Of a stretch of DNA of 64,000 nucleotides, positions 37,201 through 49,546 are shown in pieces. The stretch comes from Centropus unirufus (taxonomy: Eukaryota > Chordata > Aves > Cuculiformes > Centropidae). Position 1 is the stretch's first letter, and each line of letters opens with the position of its first letter. The DNA is taken from contig VYZI01000567.1 in the NCBI GenBank assembly GCA_013397695.1, positions 1 to 64,000 of the forward strand, given 5' to 3'. The position numbers and the translations under genes were made by a program. The notes below the pieces were generated by a model. That model was not told the origin of the DNA. It ran no database searches and worked only from the letters and a program-made list of their open reading frames with translations.

Positions 37201-40200
37201 GCCCAGGTCACCCTCTAAGCCGGAGGGTCTGTTGAACCTCTGTGCAAACCCCAGCCTCCTCTGACTGGGTGTACTCATCTCAAACCTCAGCATAAATCAC
37301 AACAGAAGGTAAGGGCTGTATCTGAGTTTATTTTCATTTCACCCTTATTATTAATAAAAGATTGCATACTTTTCATGTGCATTTGTGCAATCCCCCACAA
37401 CCAAGACCTCACAAACCTTGTCCTCTAGGCTCAACAAGAGCTTCAGTTCACAGGAGCTTCAGTTGATGCAAGCGCCCAGGAGTTGGGATAGTCCAACAGC
37501 AACAAATCCCCTTATTTGCGGAGTGGTAACTTCACAACCTTTCAAACAAGAGATGGCGCCTCTTGTCTTTCAATGTGGGTAGGTCCAGAGGTGCTAGGAG
37601 AACTTTCTCACCACTCTGTCTTTGGCACTTCCTACTGGAAGCCCTCCAAGTGCATGAAGTTTCACAATAACTTATGATTGCAGGCAATAGTTAATAAGTC
37701 AACAAACATTTTTTTTTTGCCATGATCCGTATCACTGTGATCCATACATTGCATCACCAAAGACAAAAGGAATTTTGCCATCAATTTTAATGAGGTCATG
37801 GTGATGGCAACCCCTCTTGGTCCACCAGTAGACTCTTCTCATAGACCTTCACGGCTGAAACAAGCCATGCAGAATATCACCATTCTTTGCTTCACCAAGC
37901 CCCTCATATCATGCTGGGAAGTTTTTTGACACAACAGATATTCCTGTTTGCATTTGCCCGAAGACACAGACTACACATTTTCTCAGGACTACACCACGAA
38001 GAAATAGTTTTTCTGCTTTCTGAAATCTCTGCTAAGTATAGCTCAGCCCAGAGAGAGCAAGTGAGGAACCCAAGTCACAGACACCCCTGCACAGGAAACA
38101 CCCCAATGTGCAAATGCCAGCTGAATCCTATAAAAGCCTAATTTTTCCATTTTAAAAGTCCCATTCCTTTGCATGAGTGTGGGGTATGCAACACAATGGC
38201 TTGACTTTCTCCTTGCCAGGTTACTGGCAGTTTGTACCTGGGCAGGAGGAACTGCTTCTTCAGTGTCTGTTATGCTCCCTACCAATGCATTTTCCCTTAA
38301 TGCGTTGATGACTAAGATTCCTCCTGCTTAAATGGGTTTAAACGAGTTTTAATGCAGGGCCAAGCACAAAAAACATGATGCACTTGCCACAGAATATCAA
38401 TCACATCATATATTAATTATGCTGGGGGTTTTCCACTAGTGCTTTGCAGACCTCTGGGAGCTGTAGGCTACTTAGAACAGTAAAACAAGGACAAGTAAGA
38501 AAAGGATATTTGTATATGCTTTACAGCAGCCTCCAAATGTGACATATGGAAATGGATCTGGCATTTCCATAAAAAAAAAATAATCCTGAAAACTCATTTT
38601 TTTAATCCAAAGTTGCCACATGACAGGCAGTAAGATGGCCATATAAACTCTCAAATGTCCTGGCAAAGGCTGAGCCTCAACCACAACAACCCAAAGATAC
38701 AGGCATCATGCAAATATCAGCTTTCGTGATGATGAAAGCATGAGTTACAGCTGCTTTTGTGATGACTGCCAAGAGCTGGTTGAAGCCCCTTCAATTTATT
38801 TCATGTTGGTCAAGAGGATATACCTACAGGTGTTTCATTAGAAACAACTGGAGACAAAGAAGAATCTCTCCCAAAACTCAACAAACCAACCAATTCATAT
38901 TTTCATGTGCCAAAATACCAACACTAAAACCTTGCTTACTGGGATGTCTCCAGTCATACTGTTCCTACTTGCTAGGACTTTTTTAGCGCCTTTCTACTTT
39001 CCTTGGTGCCCTTCTTGCTGGATTGTGCCTGTGTGATGGGCTCAGAAGAGGGGATGAGTCTGAGATACGTACAAGACCAGGATGACCATGAGCAAAACAG
39101 GGTCTTGAAGAGAAAACTGCAGGTGCACCCCATTTTGAGGACATCAGAACTGGCTGTCAAAGTGCTCACTACCAAAGACAGATGGGAATTTTGGCAACCT
39201 GAACATCCCCCATGTACATTCAGCTGGCTCCCTTGTCCTTCCAGGATCTCTGCCTGCTGCCATGGGCACCAGAGCCACAAGCAGCTTACAGGATGGTTAT
39301 GCCTCCACAGCGGCTCTGAAGCCACACAGGGACCCTATGGGAGCCTGAGGATGCAAAACAAGGTCTCCTGTGCTACGCTCCTTGCTGACCTGGGTAGCAC
39401 TCCTAAGGGCCTACTTGTAGCTTAAATTAGGTAGCCAAAAACCACTGGAAGTGGTTTTAGACACCCTTGCTTGCATATTGCTCTTTGTATACCTACAAGA
39501 AGCTAAAGGCATGTGGGGTCTTCCCTCTTGCCTGTGTCTCTCCTGGGACAGGAGACAACCTGGGCCAAGCCTTTGCTTTCCCAAAAGCCAATCTCTCTCT
39601 GCTTGGCAGCCTTGGCCTTTCTTTCCTTATCAATGCCGAAAACTATGCCAAAAACTATTCACTATTCCCTGGCCTTTTGCCTGCAAGAACGCTGTGTGAG
39701 GAGAACTGTCTCTCTCTGACAAACTAAAGCCACAAAAGCTAGGCTCTTCCTCAGGCAAAATAATAATAATTCCCACCAGCTAAGAAAAGCTGGAGGTTAA
39801 TATAAATTCCATGGGTTTGAGGGGGAAACGGAGCTGCATTCAAAGACTCAATGGCTAACCGCGCTTCCTTCATCTGGCAACTGCCCGCTCCCGCAGCAGA
39901 GTTATTGAGGAAGTTAGACGAGCACTGTATTTGTTCCAGCTGCAGATTTCCCTTAACCCCTGGTACTGGTGTTTTAAAAAAAACACAGATCTTGTTTTCT
40001 GATGATGGCTTTTCATTTTTGTGCATGCCATGGCTGCAAGTATTAGCTTTAAGTGCTGTCATTCATAGATTAAAAATAAAGAAAAAATACCTTTGCCATT
40101 CTAAGAAGTCCAGGCTGGATGAGCAAAAGGGGGATTAAAAGAGGGCTTTCAGGAATTAGGTTGGAACAGGAAAGAAGACGATAAAGCCATTATAAAAGCT

Positions 40201-40466
40201 TGTGCTAATACAGGAGTCCTTTTTGTTTTAAGTGTTAATGCAGCCATACAAATTCCTATGAAGATTTATTAGTCAGTTCATAGACTCTGCTCTCCTTCCT
40301 CTTCTGATGATAAGATCAAGGCAATTTTCATCCACTAAAATGTTCCTTTCTATCAATTAGGAGAAGAAAAAAAAGATGTATTGCTTTTCCAAAACTGTGT
40401 TTGTGGTATATGCAAGGCTACAGGTGAGGTTGTTGCCTTCAGAACAGTGAGGTATACATACTGAAG

Positions 40467-40545
40467 TTCATAGAATCATACAAATATTATAGAATGGTTT
40501 GTGTTAGAAGGGATCTTAAAGATCATCCAGTTCCAACCACTGGAT
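40467..40545 (-). mobile_element. short CR1 3'-end fragment
   Basis: The plus strand reads TTCATAGAATCATACAAATA, TTATAGAATGGTTTGTGTTA and GAAGGGATCTTAAAGATCAT followed by CCAGTTCCAACCAC. Sequence after this no longer follows CR1. Confidence 0.85.
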
Positions 40546-40770
40546 GCTAAGGCACCTTTTCAGAGACCATGATGTTAGGGTGCCCTACCTAACATCAGCA
40601 CAGCTGCGGGTCCATGATACTCAATGCCGAATAACTTGACAGAGCTGAGATACGCAGCACCATCCCTTTCCATCATCCTGATCTGCAATAGCATCCTCTG
40701 TCCCACAGGACTTCCGTCCAGTAAAGCATTTACTTTATGTGGATCTGCTCTTAAGTCTACTATTTGCCTT

Positions 40771-40891
40771 GGCCTTCAGCCAGCTGAGCACTTAGGCACA
40801 TGCTTAAAGTTAAGCACAAGAGTAAACAGATTGAAGTCAGGGGGACTTAAAATTAAGCACATATTTCAAGGATTTGCTGGATAAAGGCCTT
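40771..40891. repeat. old palindromic interspersed repeat
   Basis: The left arm (40771-40814) begins GGCCTTCAGCCAGC and includes CACTTAGGCACATGCTTAAA. The right arm ends GCTGGATAAAGGCCTTA and includes ACTTAAAATTAAGCACATAT. The complement of the right arm aligns with the left arm over about 44 bases. A short centre contains TTGAAGTCAGGGGG. This resembles a very old sauropsid dispersed repeat with GCACTTAAGCACATGCTTAA arms and a TTGACTTCAATGGGA centre, but I cannot name the family. Confidence 0.55.
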
Positions 40892-42985
40892 AACCCCAGT
40901 ATGCAGCATTTAACTGGGATGATTCCCAGCTGATTAGCTCCCCTCTTTCCCCAGCCTCACCTCTGCAGGGCCATGCAACAAACGGTTTCTGTTTTGCCAC
41001 CATGGTAAAGACTCAGCTTTAAAGAAAACCTTGTCTAGCCCCCAGGCAAAGCATGTCTTTCTTTAATTATACCTGCCTGTGAAATACCTTCCAGAAATCC
41101 CCACCCAAACAAAGCCTCAGGAAAGGAAATAACGGAAATTCTTGATGGTTTCCACGGGGGGAAACAATCCTAACCAGTGAGACAAGGTGCACGTAAGATG
41201 AGGCTGATGACTGTTCGTACTGTACACGGCTCCCAGTCCAGAGAGACTCCATAAAGCTCCAGCAGAAACCCCCAGCTGCCACAGCTTTTAAGCCCAAGGG
41301 CAGGAGCCTCCTTGAACTTGGCCTCTGAATGTGGCTCCCTGCACATCTTCCAGTCTGAAAAGCCTCTCACTGGGCATGTAAGAGAAGAGAAGTGGCAATG
41401 TGAAATACACGAAACCACCATGCTTTCCTCTGTAGGAAAGTACAGCACCCAACAGAAAACCTTCCAAGAGGCTACACAGCTTCTGAAGGGCTGGGTGTGT
41501 TCCCCAAACCCCTGCATGACTATTTTTTTCAACTTCCATTCCTTTGATATGAGCTTTTTTTTACTTTCTTTCAGCTGCATATACCAATGCTAGGACCTCA
41601 GTGGCTGTGGGTGCATGTGCAGGTCTGGCAGACTGAAAGCCCTCCTGCACTGAGATGCAAGTCCCCCGAACAGGCAGCACAGGCAGGACTCTGAATATAC
41701 GGACAAAACACACAAGCAGAAGATTGGAAAGCTGGGCACAGGAGATGAAGATTCACTGTTGGTGCCTTCAGAAAGAGGATTGCTCTCATTAAGGATAAGC
41801 AAGTTGCCCAGACTTGACAGTGGACTTAGGGAATGTTACCAAATCCCATTCCCATCCCTTAACTCTCCCCATCCAACTCACTTGTAACCATCTTCTGCTG
41901 CATTATCATCTGCTCCCAAACAGTTAGTCCTTCCCATCAGGGCATGGGCACCTGATTTCCTCATTTTATGCATAGAAAGTGTACTAAATAATCAAGTACC
42001 TTTGGAAAAGCACCTGTGAAAGAAGGCTGGATTACTCTGTCCTAATGTCAAATCCCTCTGGGTGACCATTTTCACTGCAGAACATACAGAACACTTCTGT
42101 ACTGCCAAAATACCTTCTCTTGTGATCCAGTCTCAGATAAAGAAAGCTACCTCAGACTCCCCAGAAGGGCAGGACCATCAGCTACTGCACCGCAGCTTTG
42201 CTCCCTCAGAAGCTGAGAACTGGCAGTATGAATTCAAGTCCTGTCTGGTAGGCAAATTTCACCATGAAAAGACATTGGCAAGTACAAAGCCAAACAAGGC
42301 AATCTACTTCCACTTTAGACAGGAACACCAGGATGGTCACGTCGTGAAAGAGCTCCACATCTAATGCAGCAGATTCCCAACCTAATGTACAACTGAAACT
42401 CTTGGGTTTATTTGTGATACTCCTGGCCTCACTGGTCATAGGCAGCTGGGCATTTCCTCTACTAGATGAGGAAGAACAACAAAGGACCCGTACCTTGAAG
42501 GTCCGTCCTACTTTACCTGCCTTCCACCAACATCAAAATTGCCCAGATAATTATCATTTATTACCTCCAGAGCTATGCTGCTTGGAAACACCACTGAAGT
42601 CGTGGACCTTGATGATGTATACAAATTCAGAAATCTCTTCTAACACCAGGAGAAAAGGACCATAACACTAAGGCTGAAAGAAGAGCTCACATCTTGCTTG
42701 GTTCTACCTCCAAATAAGGGCATTTGTAAAAAAAAAAAAGTGTTTAAGTAACTAATCTGTTTGCCTAAGCATTTATAAACTGAACTAAAACCAGTTCTCT
42801 TAACTAAAGGACCTTTGTACTGTGTCTGGTGCCAACGTGGTGGGAGTGGAACAGGGAGGGTGTGAGACCCTGTGTTTCTCCCAGGTCATGAGTGTTGCCA
42901 CCATGCCCGTGGGATTTCAGGGAAGACCTTGGACCATAACCATTCTCCCTTGTCTCCCTTGCCAGGGTCCTGGTCTCAGATAGCT

Positions 42986-43020
42986 TTCTATAGCCACGTC
43001 TGGTCTTCTATAGCCACGTC
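42986..43020. repeat. two-copy tandem repeat with 20-base period
   Basis: TTCTATAGCCACGTC occurs at 42986-43000 and again at 43006-43020, exact over 15 bases and separated by TGGTC. It is a small local duplication. Confidence 0.85.
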
Positions 43021-43417
43021 AGCCCTTGGAACGTTTAAAGAAGAAGAGGACATCTCACCCGCCTGCACTGATGAAGCAGACAAAGGGAAAGAGGAGCCGC
43101 CACTGCGCTCTCCAGATCATGTCAGGTCGCACGTACATTTGAAGACTGGCCACCCAGTTCTCAGCAGCCAAGAGCAATCTTGTAACGGTTACTTCCTCCA
43201 CCGCTCACAGAGCTGATCTTCAGGAAAGCTCTGTAGTGCGAGGAAATCCTGACCATCACCACCAAAGCATTATCGACACAGCGAGGAGATAATAACGACA
43301 GGAACAGCCTTACGGCAGAATCACCATCATGATTCATGCGACTGCTTGGTGCCAAGGTCCAACACGCTGGAACACAGCAAGAGGAGGTCACACATGGTAT
43401 TAGCCGGTTATTGTGTG

Positions 43418-43446
43418 AAAAAAAGGAAAAAAAAAAAAAAAAAAAG
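43418..43446. repeat. A-rich tract
   Basis: A short A run, GG, and about 19 further A bases. Simple sequence. Confidence 0.85.
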
Positions 43447-45500
43447 AGGTGGGTTCCTACAATTTGCTGAGCATCATCCACTCCCTCTGGCAAATGAATC
43501 AGATCTTCAGTGCCCAATACCGCTTACTGCACTGAACTTGCTTGCTCATAGAAGGTCACAAAGGTCACAGGCCCCACCTTCTCCTTTGGGAAGGTAGGTG
43601 ATCTTTAGCCTGTAAGATACCAAATGCCATTATCATCATTCATGATGGTGGCAGAACCTACCATGGTTTGCAAGTTTTGTGATTGCTCTGGATTAGCAAG
43701 AAATATCACAGAAACCACAGCAGACCTCTGATCCATGTAAAACCTCTCCCGAGAGAGATGCAGGCTGCCTTAATGATGGACAGGATTGGTGGGAACACTG
43801 CTGTGGGTCAGGCTTTCTCCAAAGACCAACACATCTCCAAGACCTATTACTCCAGGGACTGTTGGTTTAGAACTCCATGGTTTGTGATGTGCATCCAAGG
43901 AGTAGCAAGGACATCATTAAAGATGCCAGCTTGAAAACTTGAGTGCTGCCAGGTAGTGGTCAAACCCCAGAGCAAGCACAACACGGCAAAGAGCCGCACT
44001 TCTTTCTCCTGGAAACCATACACCACACAGATTTCGCACATGCATTATGAGAGCAGCAGAAAATTTCCCATCTTGGACAACCAGAGAAATGGGGAGGGTC
44101 AAGGGCTGGCAAGACATGAGGTTTCACCTAACTTGTGTTGGGATTTGCCCACTTATTGAGCAGATGCTGGGGAAGATGCTGCTGTGGCATCATGGAGCAG
44201 CACCTGTGCACAGTAAAGGGACAGATTTCCCCGTCACCATGAGAAAGACCCATGGGTACCTTTTCTGAGAACAGAGCTACACCAGAAACAGAGCAATCCC
44301 AAGAATTCATTTCATCTTTTTCTTTCCTCTTTTTTTTAATTTTTGCAGCTCAAGATTACCGAGTTCGCAGAGCCTCTCTTTAATGTCACATGTGTGGCTC
44401 AGGTCCCTCAGGCCCCAGCAGAAGCAGCCTGGGATATTTGCACAGACCCCTCACAATGGAAGGAAGAGGGTGTAGGAGGGAGGATCAGGCTGCTGACCCC
44501 TTTATTGTTCTTGGGCCAGAAGAAAGCTTCCTCCTGGCTTAAGAACTACGGCACTGAAGAAGTTTTCCAGCCAAAACGAGTCAGATGGAGTCACTGGGTG
44601 GTGGTTTTTATTTTTTTCTCTATTTCTCTCCTTCCCCTACCTCCCCCTTCGGCCGAGCAATGGGGAGTCACAGGGTTGTGCTCCATTCACAAAATACCTG
44701 CTGCACATCACGTAGTCCTTCCCCCCGACGGCGGGGAAAGGCGCTGTAACCCAAGCAAACGAAAATAAACCTTTTTTTTTCCTTTCTCCACAGATTTGAA
44801 AAAAAAAAAAAAGAAAGGAAGAAAGGACCCTGGTCCCAGACTGACGCCTCCAGCGTGCGCCCGCCAGGGAAGGGGTAGGCGGGGGGGAAACAAGACTACG
44901 ATATGAAAGAAAACAAAAACAGCAAATTCTGCTCTGAAAGGATTAAATGGAGGTTTTCCAAAAAAACACCCCACCATTATATAATGAGGCTTAACTCGGA
45001 GTCACCAGGGTCACACGATGCAGCAGACTGGAAAAACCAAAGCGCAGTGTAGCCTTTTAATTGTTAAGCCAACCATAAAACAAAAAAAATAGAAAACCAA
45101 TATTGTGATTGAACGACAAGGTGGCCGCTCACACACTAATGGTCAGGGCATTTTTTTACCCCCTTTGCTCTTTCTGGCTGAAAGACCATTTTAGCGTGAG
45201 TTCGACTCCTCGCCTTTCTGCTTATCAGGACATGACCTGGTTTGCCAGGACACTGTTGGTGCCAGGCAGTGATGCTGTGGGTATTGCACTGGCTCCCAGA
45301 GCCTTAAGGCACGCAGGACTGGTTTGCACTGGAAGCAAAGTAAAGTACAAGCAGAAACTATACCCGGACAACTCTAGTATCAAAGCCCACTGCTGGTTTC
45401 CAGATACAATTTTGCAGGAAAGAAGATGGTTTTTTAGCACATCAGTTGCATCTGCAAGTCGAATCACGATCCACTGTCACCTGTCTTGCTCCCAGGTTTT

Positions 45501-46320
45501 CAGAGAATTATAGAATAGAATCCCTAGGTTGGAAAAGATCTTTAAGATCCTCAACTCCAACTGTACCTGTCTGCTAGTGAACCACATCCCTAAGCATCTC
45601 ATCTGCTCAGTTCTGACATACATTCAGGGATGGGGACTCCACCACCTCCCTGTGCAGCCTCTGCCAGGGCCTGAGAAACCTTGCCGTGAAGAATTTTCTC
45701 CCACTGTCTCAACTGAACCTGCCCCGGCACAGCCTGAGGCCATTCCCGCTTGCCACTTGGGAGAAGAGACCAACACCCACCTTGTTACAACATCCTCTCT
45801 GGTTTTGTAGGCAGTGATAAGGTCTTCCCTCAGTCTCCTCTTCTCCAGACTAAACAACCCCAGGTCTGTCAGCTGCTTCTTCTAAGATAAGTTCTCCAGC
45901 TCCTCCCCAGCTCTGTTCCCTTCTCTGGACACGCTCCAGCCCCTCAAGGTCCTTCTTGGAGTGAGGGGCTCAGAACTGACCCCAAGATTCCAGGTGCAGC
46001 CTCCCCAGTGCTGGGTCCATGGACACAACTCCCTCCCTGCTCCTGCTGGCCACGCTGGTTCTGATCCAGGCCAAGATGCCCTTGGCCTTCTTGGCCACCT
46101 GGGCCACTGCTGGGTCATGTTCAGCCACTGCCAACCAAGACCCCCAGGTCCTTCTCCTCCAGGCCCCTTTCCAGCCTCTCGTCCCCATGCCTGGAGCTGC
46201 ACAGGGTTGTGTTCCAAGTGCAGCATCCAGGACTTGGCCTTGTTGAACCTCATCCCTTTGGTCTCAGCCCATGGATCCAGCCTGACCACGTCCCTCTGCA
46301 GAGCCTTCCTATTTTGCCCA
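45501..46320 (-). mobile_element. CR1 LINE fragment with degraded reverse-transcriptase C-terminus
   Basis: The plus strand starts CAGAGAATTATAGAATAGAA then TCCCTAGGTTGGAAAAGATC. On the minus strand the 45882-46427 frame reads ALQRDVVRLDPWAE and GMRFNKAKSWMLHLEHNP, typical of the CR1 ORF2 thumb/C-terminal region. Downstream sequence is frameshifted relative to the family. The 192-codon plus-strand frame over the same bases is an antisense shadow. Confidence 0.93.
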
Positions 46321-46494
46321 AGCAAAGGGAAACAAACAGCTCTTATAAGCATACATATTTTCTTTCCATTTGGACAAGGCACCTCAGAAGAATATACAAT
46401 GAGAAATGAAATAATCAAGCAGGTCACAAAAGCAGGAAGAAATGAAGCTTTATCATTCTCCAGTGGTTTCTCTGCTCATACATTACAGGAATTT

Positions 46495-46553
46495 AAAAAA
46501 AAAAAAAAAAGAANNNNNNNNNNNNNNNNNNAGAATTAAAAAAATAGAAAGCC
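46495..46553. repeat. A-rich tract with an 18-base assembly gap
   Basis: A run of about 16 A bases is followed by GAA, an N run from 46514 to 46531, and then more A-rich sequence. This is probably a homopolymer sequencing gap about 170 bases past the 5' break of the adjacent CR1 fragment. Confidence 0.85.
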
Positions 46554-46864
46554 AACAATAAGGAGTTTCTCCACAGTGGTACCAGCAGGTGTAGGGCAGA
46601 GCAGAACAACCCTGGGAAACATGGACACTGGGTCAATTTTGTGGCCAAAGGCAGGGGAATCCCATTCTTCTCATTAATTTCATTAGCCCTGATCAAAAAG
46701 ATCAAAAAGCTTCAGCTTCACCATCTAGCAAAGGCATTTTGGGGATGGCAGAGTTTCCTTTCACTGACCACCCTAGTGTGCATACAGCCATGCGCTTGTC
46801 ATTTTTGGAGCCAGCAGAGTATCTTAGAGCCAGTCTTCAAAAAATCCAAACAAACCGCAAAGGT

Positions 46865-46985
46865 ATTTTTAAAATCATAAAATGAGGGACAATGTGAACG
46901 TGGGACTAGAAAGGACCTCTGGGTTACACAGCTCAGTCTGTTACTGCAGGCAAGGACATCATTTAACTCCCTTCCTAAATAGTCT
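46865..46985 (-). mobile_element. possible old CR1 fragment
   Basis: The plus strand reads GGGACTAGAAAGGACCTCTG followed by CTCAGTCTGTTACTGCAGGC and AAGGACATCATTTAACTCCC. It resembles the complement of an older CR1 3' region that has a GGAAGGGACCTC motif, a TCTAGTCCAGTC motif and a CTGCA block. Similarity is partial. Confidence 0.4.
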
Positions 46986-49516
46986 CTATTTTCCCCACGG
47001 AAGAGACATTCAGGCGTCATGTGTAGCAATAAATTTCCCACTTAAGGGACAATCTTTGACCAAACCACGTTGGATTGCAATGAACACTTATCCTGCTACT
47101 CAATACCTATATTTACACCCATAGCTATATATACATCTTCCCAAGCTGGATGGGATTCACTTACCTGCTGCCTTCAGGCAGGAAATTCACATTTTAAGAA
47201 CTTCTGGTCTCATATATTGTATCAGTTTCTATTTCCATAACATCAGAGGAAAGGCAGCAGAAAGTGTGGGGGGAGTATCTTCTGGTTAAGAAGAAATGTT
47301 TAAGAGCAACAGGAAATATTAAGTTCATATTTTGCCAGACAAGGGATGAGGACATCCCCCATTAGCAGGAATTTTAGAGTGCGATGTATTTCTAGGCTCT
47401 GTAGGTTCCTCTGCCAACGGGGATGTATGCACGTCTCTGCTCCTGTGGCATGCCTACTTTTTTTTTAGAGAGAAATTCCTTCCTTCTCTTTATTTTATTA
47501 AAACTTCAGGACTTTTACAGAGAATGGTGAAAGGGATTAGGATGTGGAAATAGCCAAGCCAGCAGAAATAGCTGCTTGATCAAACAGACGTTGAGGTTTT
47601 ATTCAGGGTCTCTAGAAATTTGGATTTTTTTCTCCCAGCTACTTTTAATTACTTGTTTTTAACTTAATCATTACTCCACAACCAGCTTCGGGAAAATATT
47701 CAGCAAATTCAAGGGAGTGTAGGAAAAGCCCTCTCAGATTTCTAATGAACGCTCTGTGAAAACAAGGGAGAAAAAGATGTAAGGCTATTCACAAATTAAA
47801 ATTCAGGCAGGATTTCAGGCGCGTACGTGTTACAGTTTACAGAAAGGACTGGGAAAAATACAAAACAAAACCTTTCAGGCTTGATTTAGATATCATATAG
47901 TGCACAAAATCAAGCCTTTTTGAAAGGGAAGTCAACTACAATGCTTAAAAAAGCCTCTCTTGTTCTCCATTATGTTTAAGCTAGAGCTCAATGTGGTTTT
48001 GAGCCTCAGATGCCTATCACACCCCAGTAAAGTTCCCATATACAAATCAATTAATTCCCAGGTGTAAAACTACCTGTGAACTCTTTAACAGCAAAATAGT
48101 GGACCTTTCTTCACTATCCTCCCAGATTTACCTATGCAGCTTTACCAAGCTCTTCTCTCATCTCACTGTGGCCCCTGATCATGAATTCACCACCTTATTG
48201 GCAATCCTAGCCTAGTCTTGCCCCTCAGCCACTCCATATACCCCTCCATCATGCCCAAGGAAAAGCTGCCAAGCAGCCAAAGTCCAATTATTTACCTTTT
48301 TCTTTTCTGGGTAGCCAGCGCCTGGCAAACTGGGATCTAAGGAACAGAGATGTTCCAGCAGTGGATGCCACCATGGTCTTTGTCTCCCTACCGCTGAGGC
48401 TGGCCTGTCCTTCACAGTGAGGTGGGGACAACAGGGAAGACAGGGGACAGGGACAGATGGACAAACAGCAATGGTGACGTTCAGAGGAACTTCCTACGTT
48501 TGATGGGACAGCAGCATCTTCCAGAGAAAGGGAGGATCCCTCAGCACATCTGGCGCCTCTCGTTGATATGTGAGCCCTGTTTAGGACCAAGCCCTGCCAC
48601 AGTAACCGATAGGAATAGAGTCCAGGATTACACTTGCAAAAGCAGTATTTCCAGGAGGAGTCAAGGAGGTGTGATGCAAGCAAGGGAGACCCAGGCTGTG
48701 GGTCTAATCCTTACGGACCAGCTCCATGTGGTGAAACAGCGCTGCGGTGCTTGTCCAAGGTGACAAGGCAGGGTTCACAGACACCTCCATCTGCTTTGAG
48801 GCTCATGACGACACATGATGCTAACCATATGCGGCCCCTGGTGCAGATAAATACCGTCCCCCTTCACAAGCTCCAAGTACCGCATGCTTGATGTGCACCC
48901 AGAGCCCCAGGTGGGTGCAGAGGGATGGAGAGCAACGTGATCCCATGCAGGAGGGTGTGAGACACAGACATCATGAGGTGAGATTTCTGCTTGGAAAAGG
49001 CCTTCGGAGAAAGCCTTTTGATTCCTCTGAGTATAGCCATGCTTTAAGGCCATGCAGTGAGGCCGTAGTGCCCTCTAGTGCTACAGGGCTCCCCTTTGCC
49101 GCCAGCTCTGTCCTGTGGTCACAAATCACCAAATCAGCCTCCAGAGCAGCAATGCAAGCCAGTCTCATCCTTTTCACTGACACTCCCTGCACACCTCAAA
49201 CTCAAGACAATGAATCAAGCCAACCCAACCAGGATGGGAGAACACCCCAGTGCCTCCCATCCTGGAAGGAGCTCTTTACGGGTCCACAATTCTCCAAACA
49301 ACAGGGCAGCTTGTCTGCAAACCCGTCCAGCTTATCAGTACCAGCCACAGGAACCACAACAAAAAAGGCATCTCTGTGTATACCAGGTTTGGAACACCCA
49401 CGAATTGCAACACAACATCGCAAAAGTCTAATTGAATTGGGTGAGAACCAGAAAAATAAAACTAGACCTGAGAAGGGAGAATTTATCTCATCTGTTACAA
49501 TAAAAAAAAATCTCTG

Positions 49517-49546
49517 AATAATAATAACAATAACAATAATAATAAC
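49517..49546. repeat. AAT/AAC microsatellite
   Basis: Alternating AAT and AAC triplets, likely to vary in length among individuals. Confidence 0.85.

Noticed and set aside
44700..44900. Possible CpG island or promoter
   Set aside because: Only a few scattered CG dinucleotides in about 200 bases, flanked by AT-rich sequence; too short and weak.
45195..45215. GTTCGACTCC, close to a tRNA B box
   Set aside because: There is no matching A box at the right distance, no cloverleaf pairing and no anticodon arm.
45882..46539. Open frames of 181 and 192 codons on opposite strands
   Set aside because: The minus-strand frame is a CR1 ORF2 remnant (ALQRDVVRLDPWAE, GMRFNKAKS) and the plus-strand frame is its antisense shadow running into an assembly gap.
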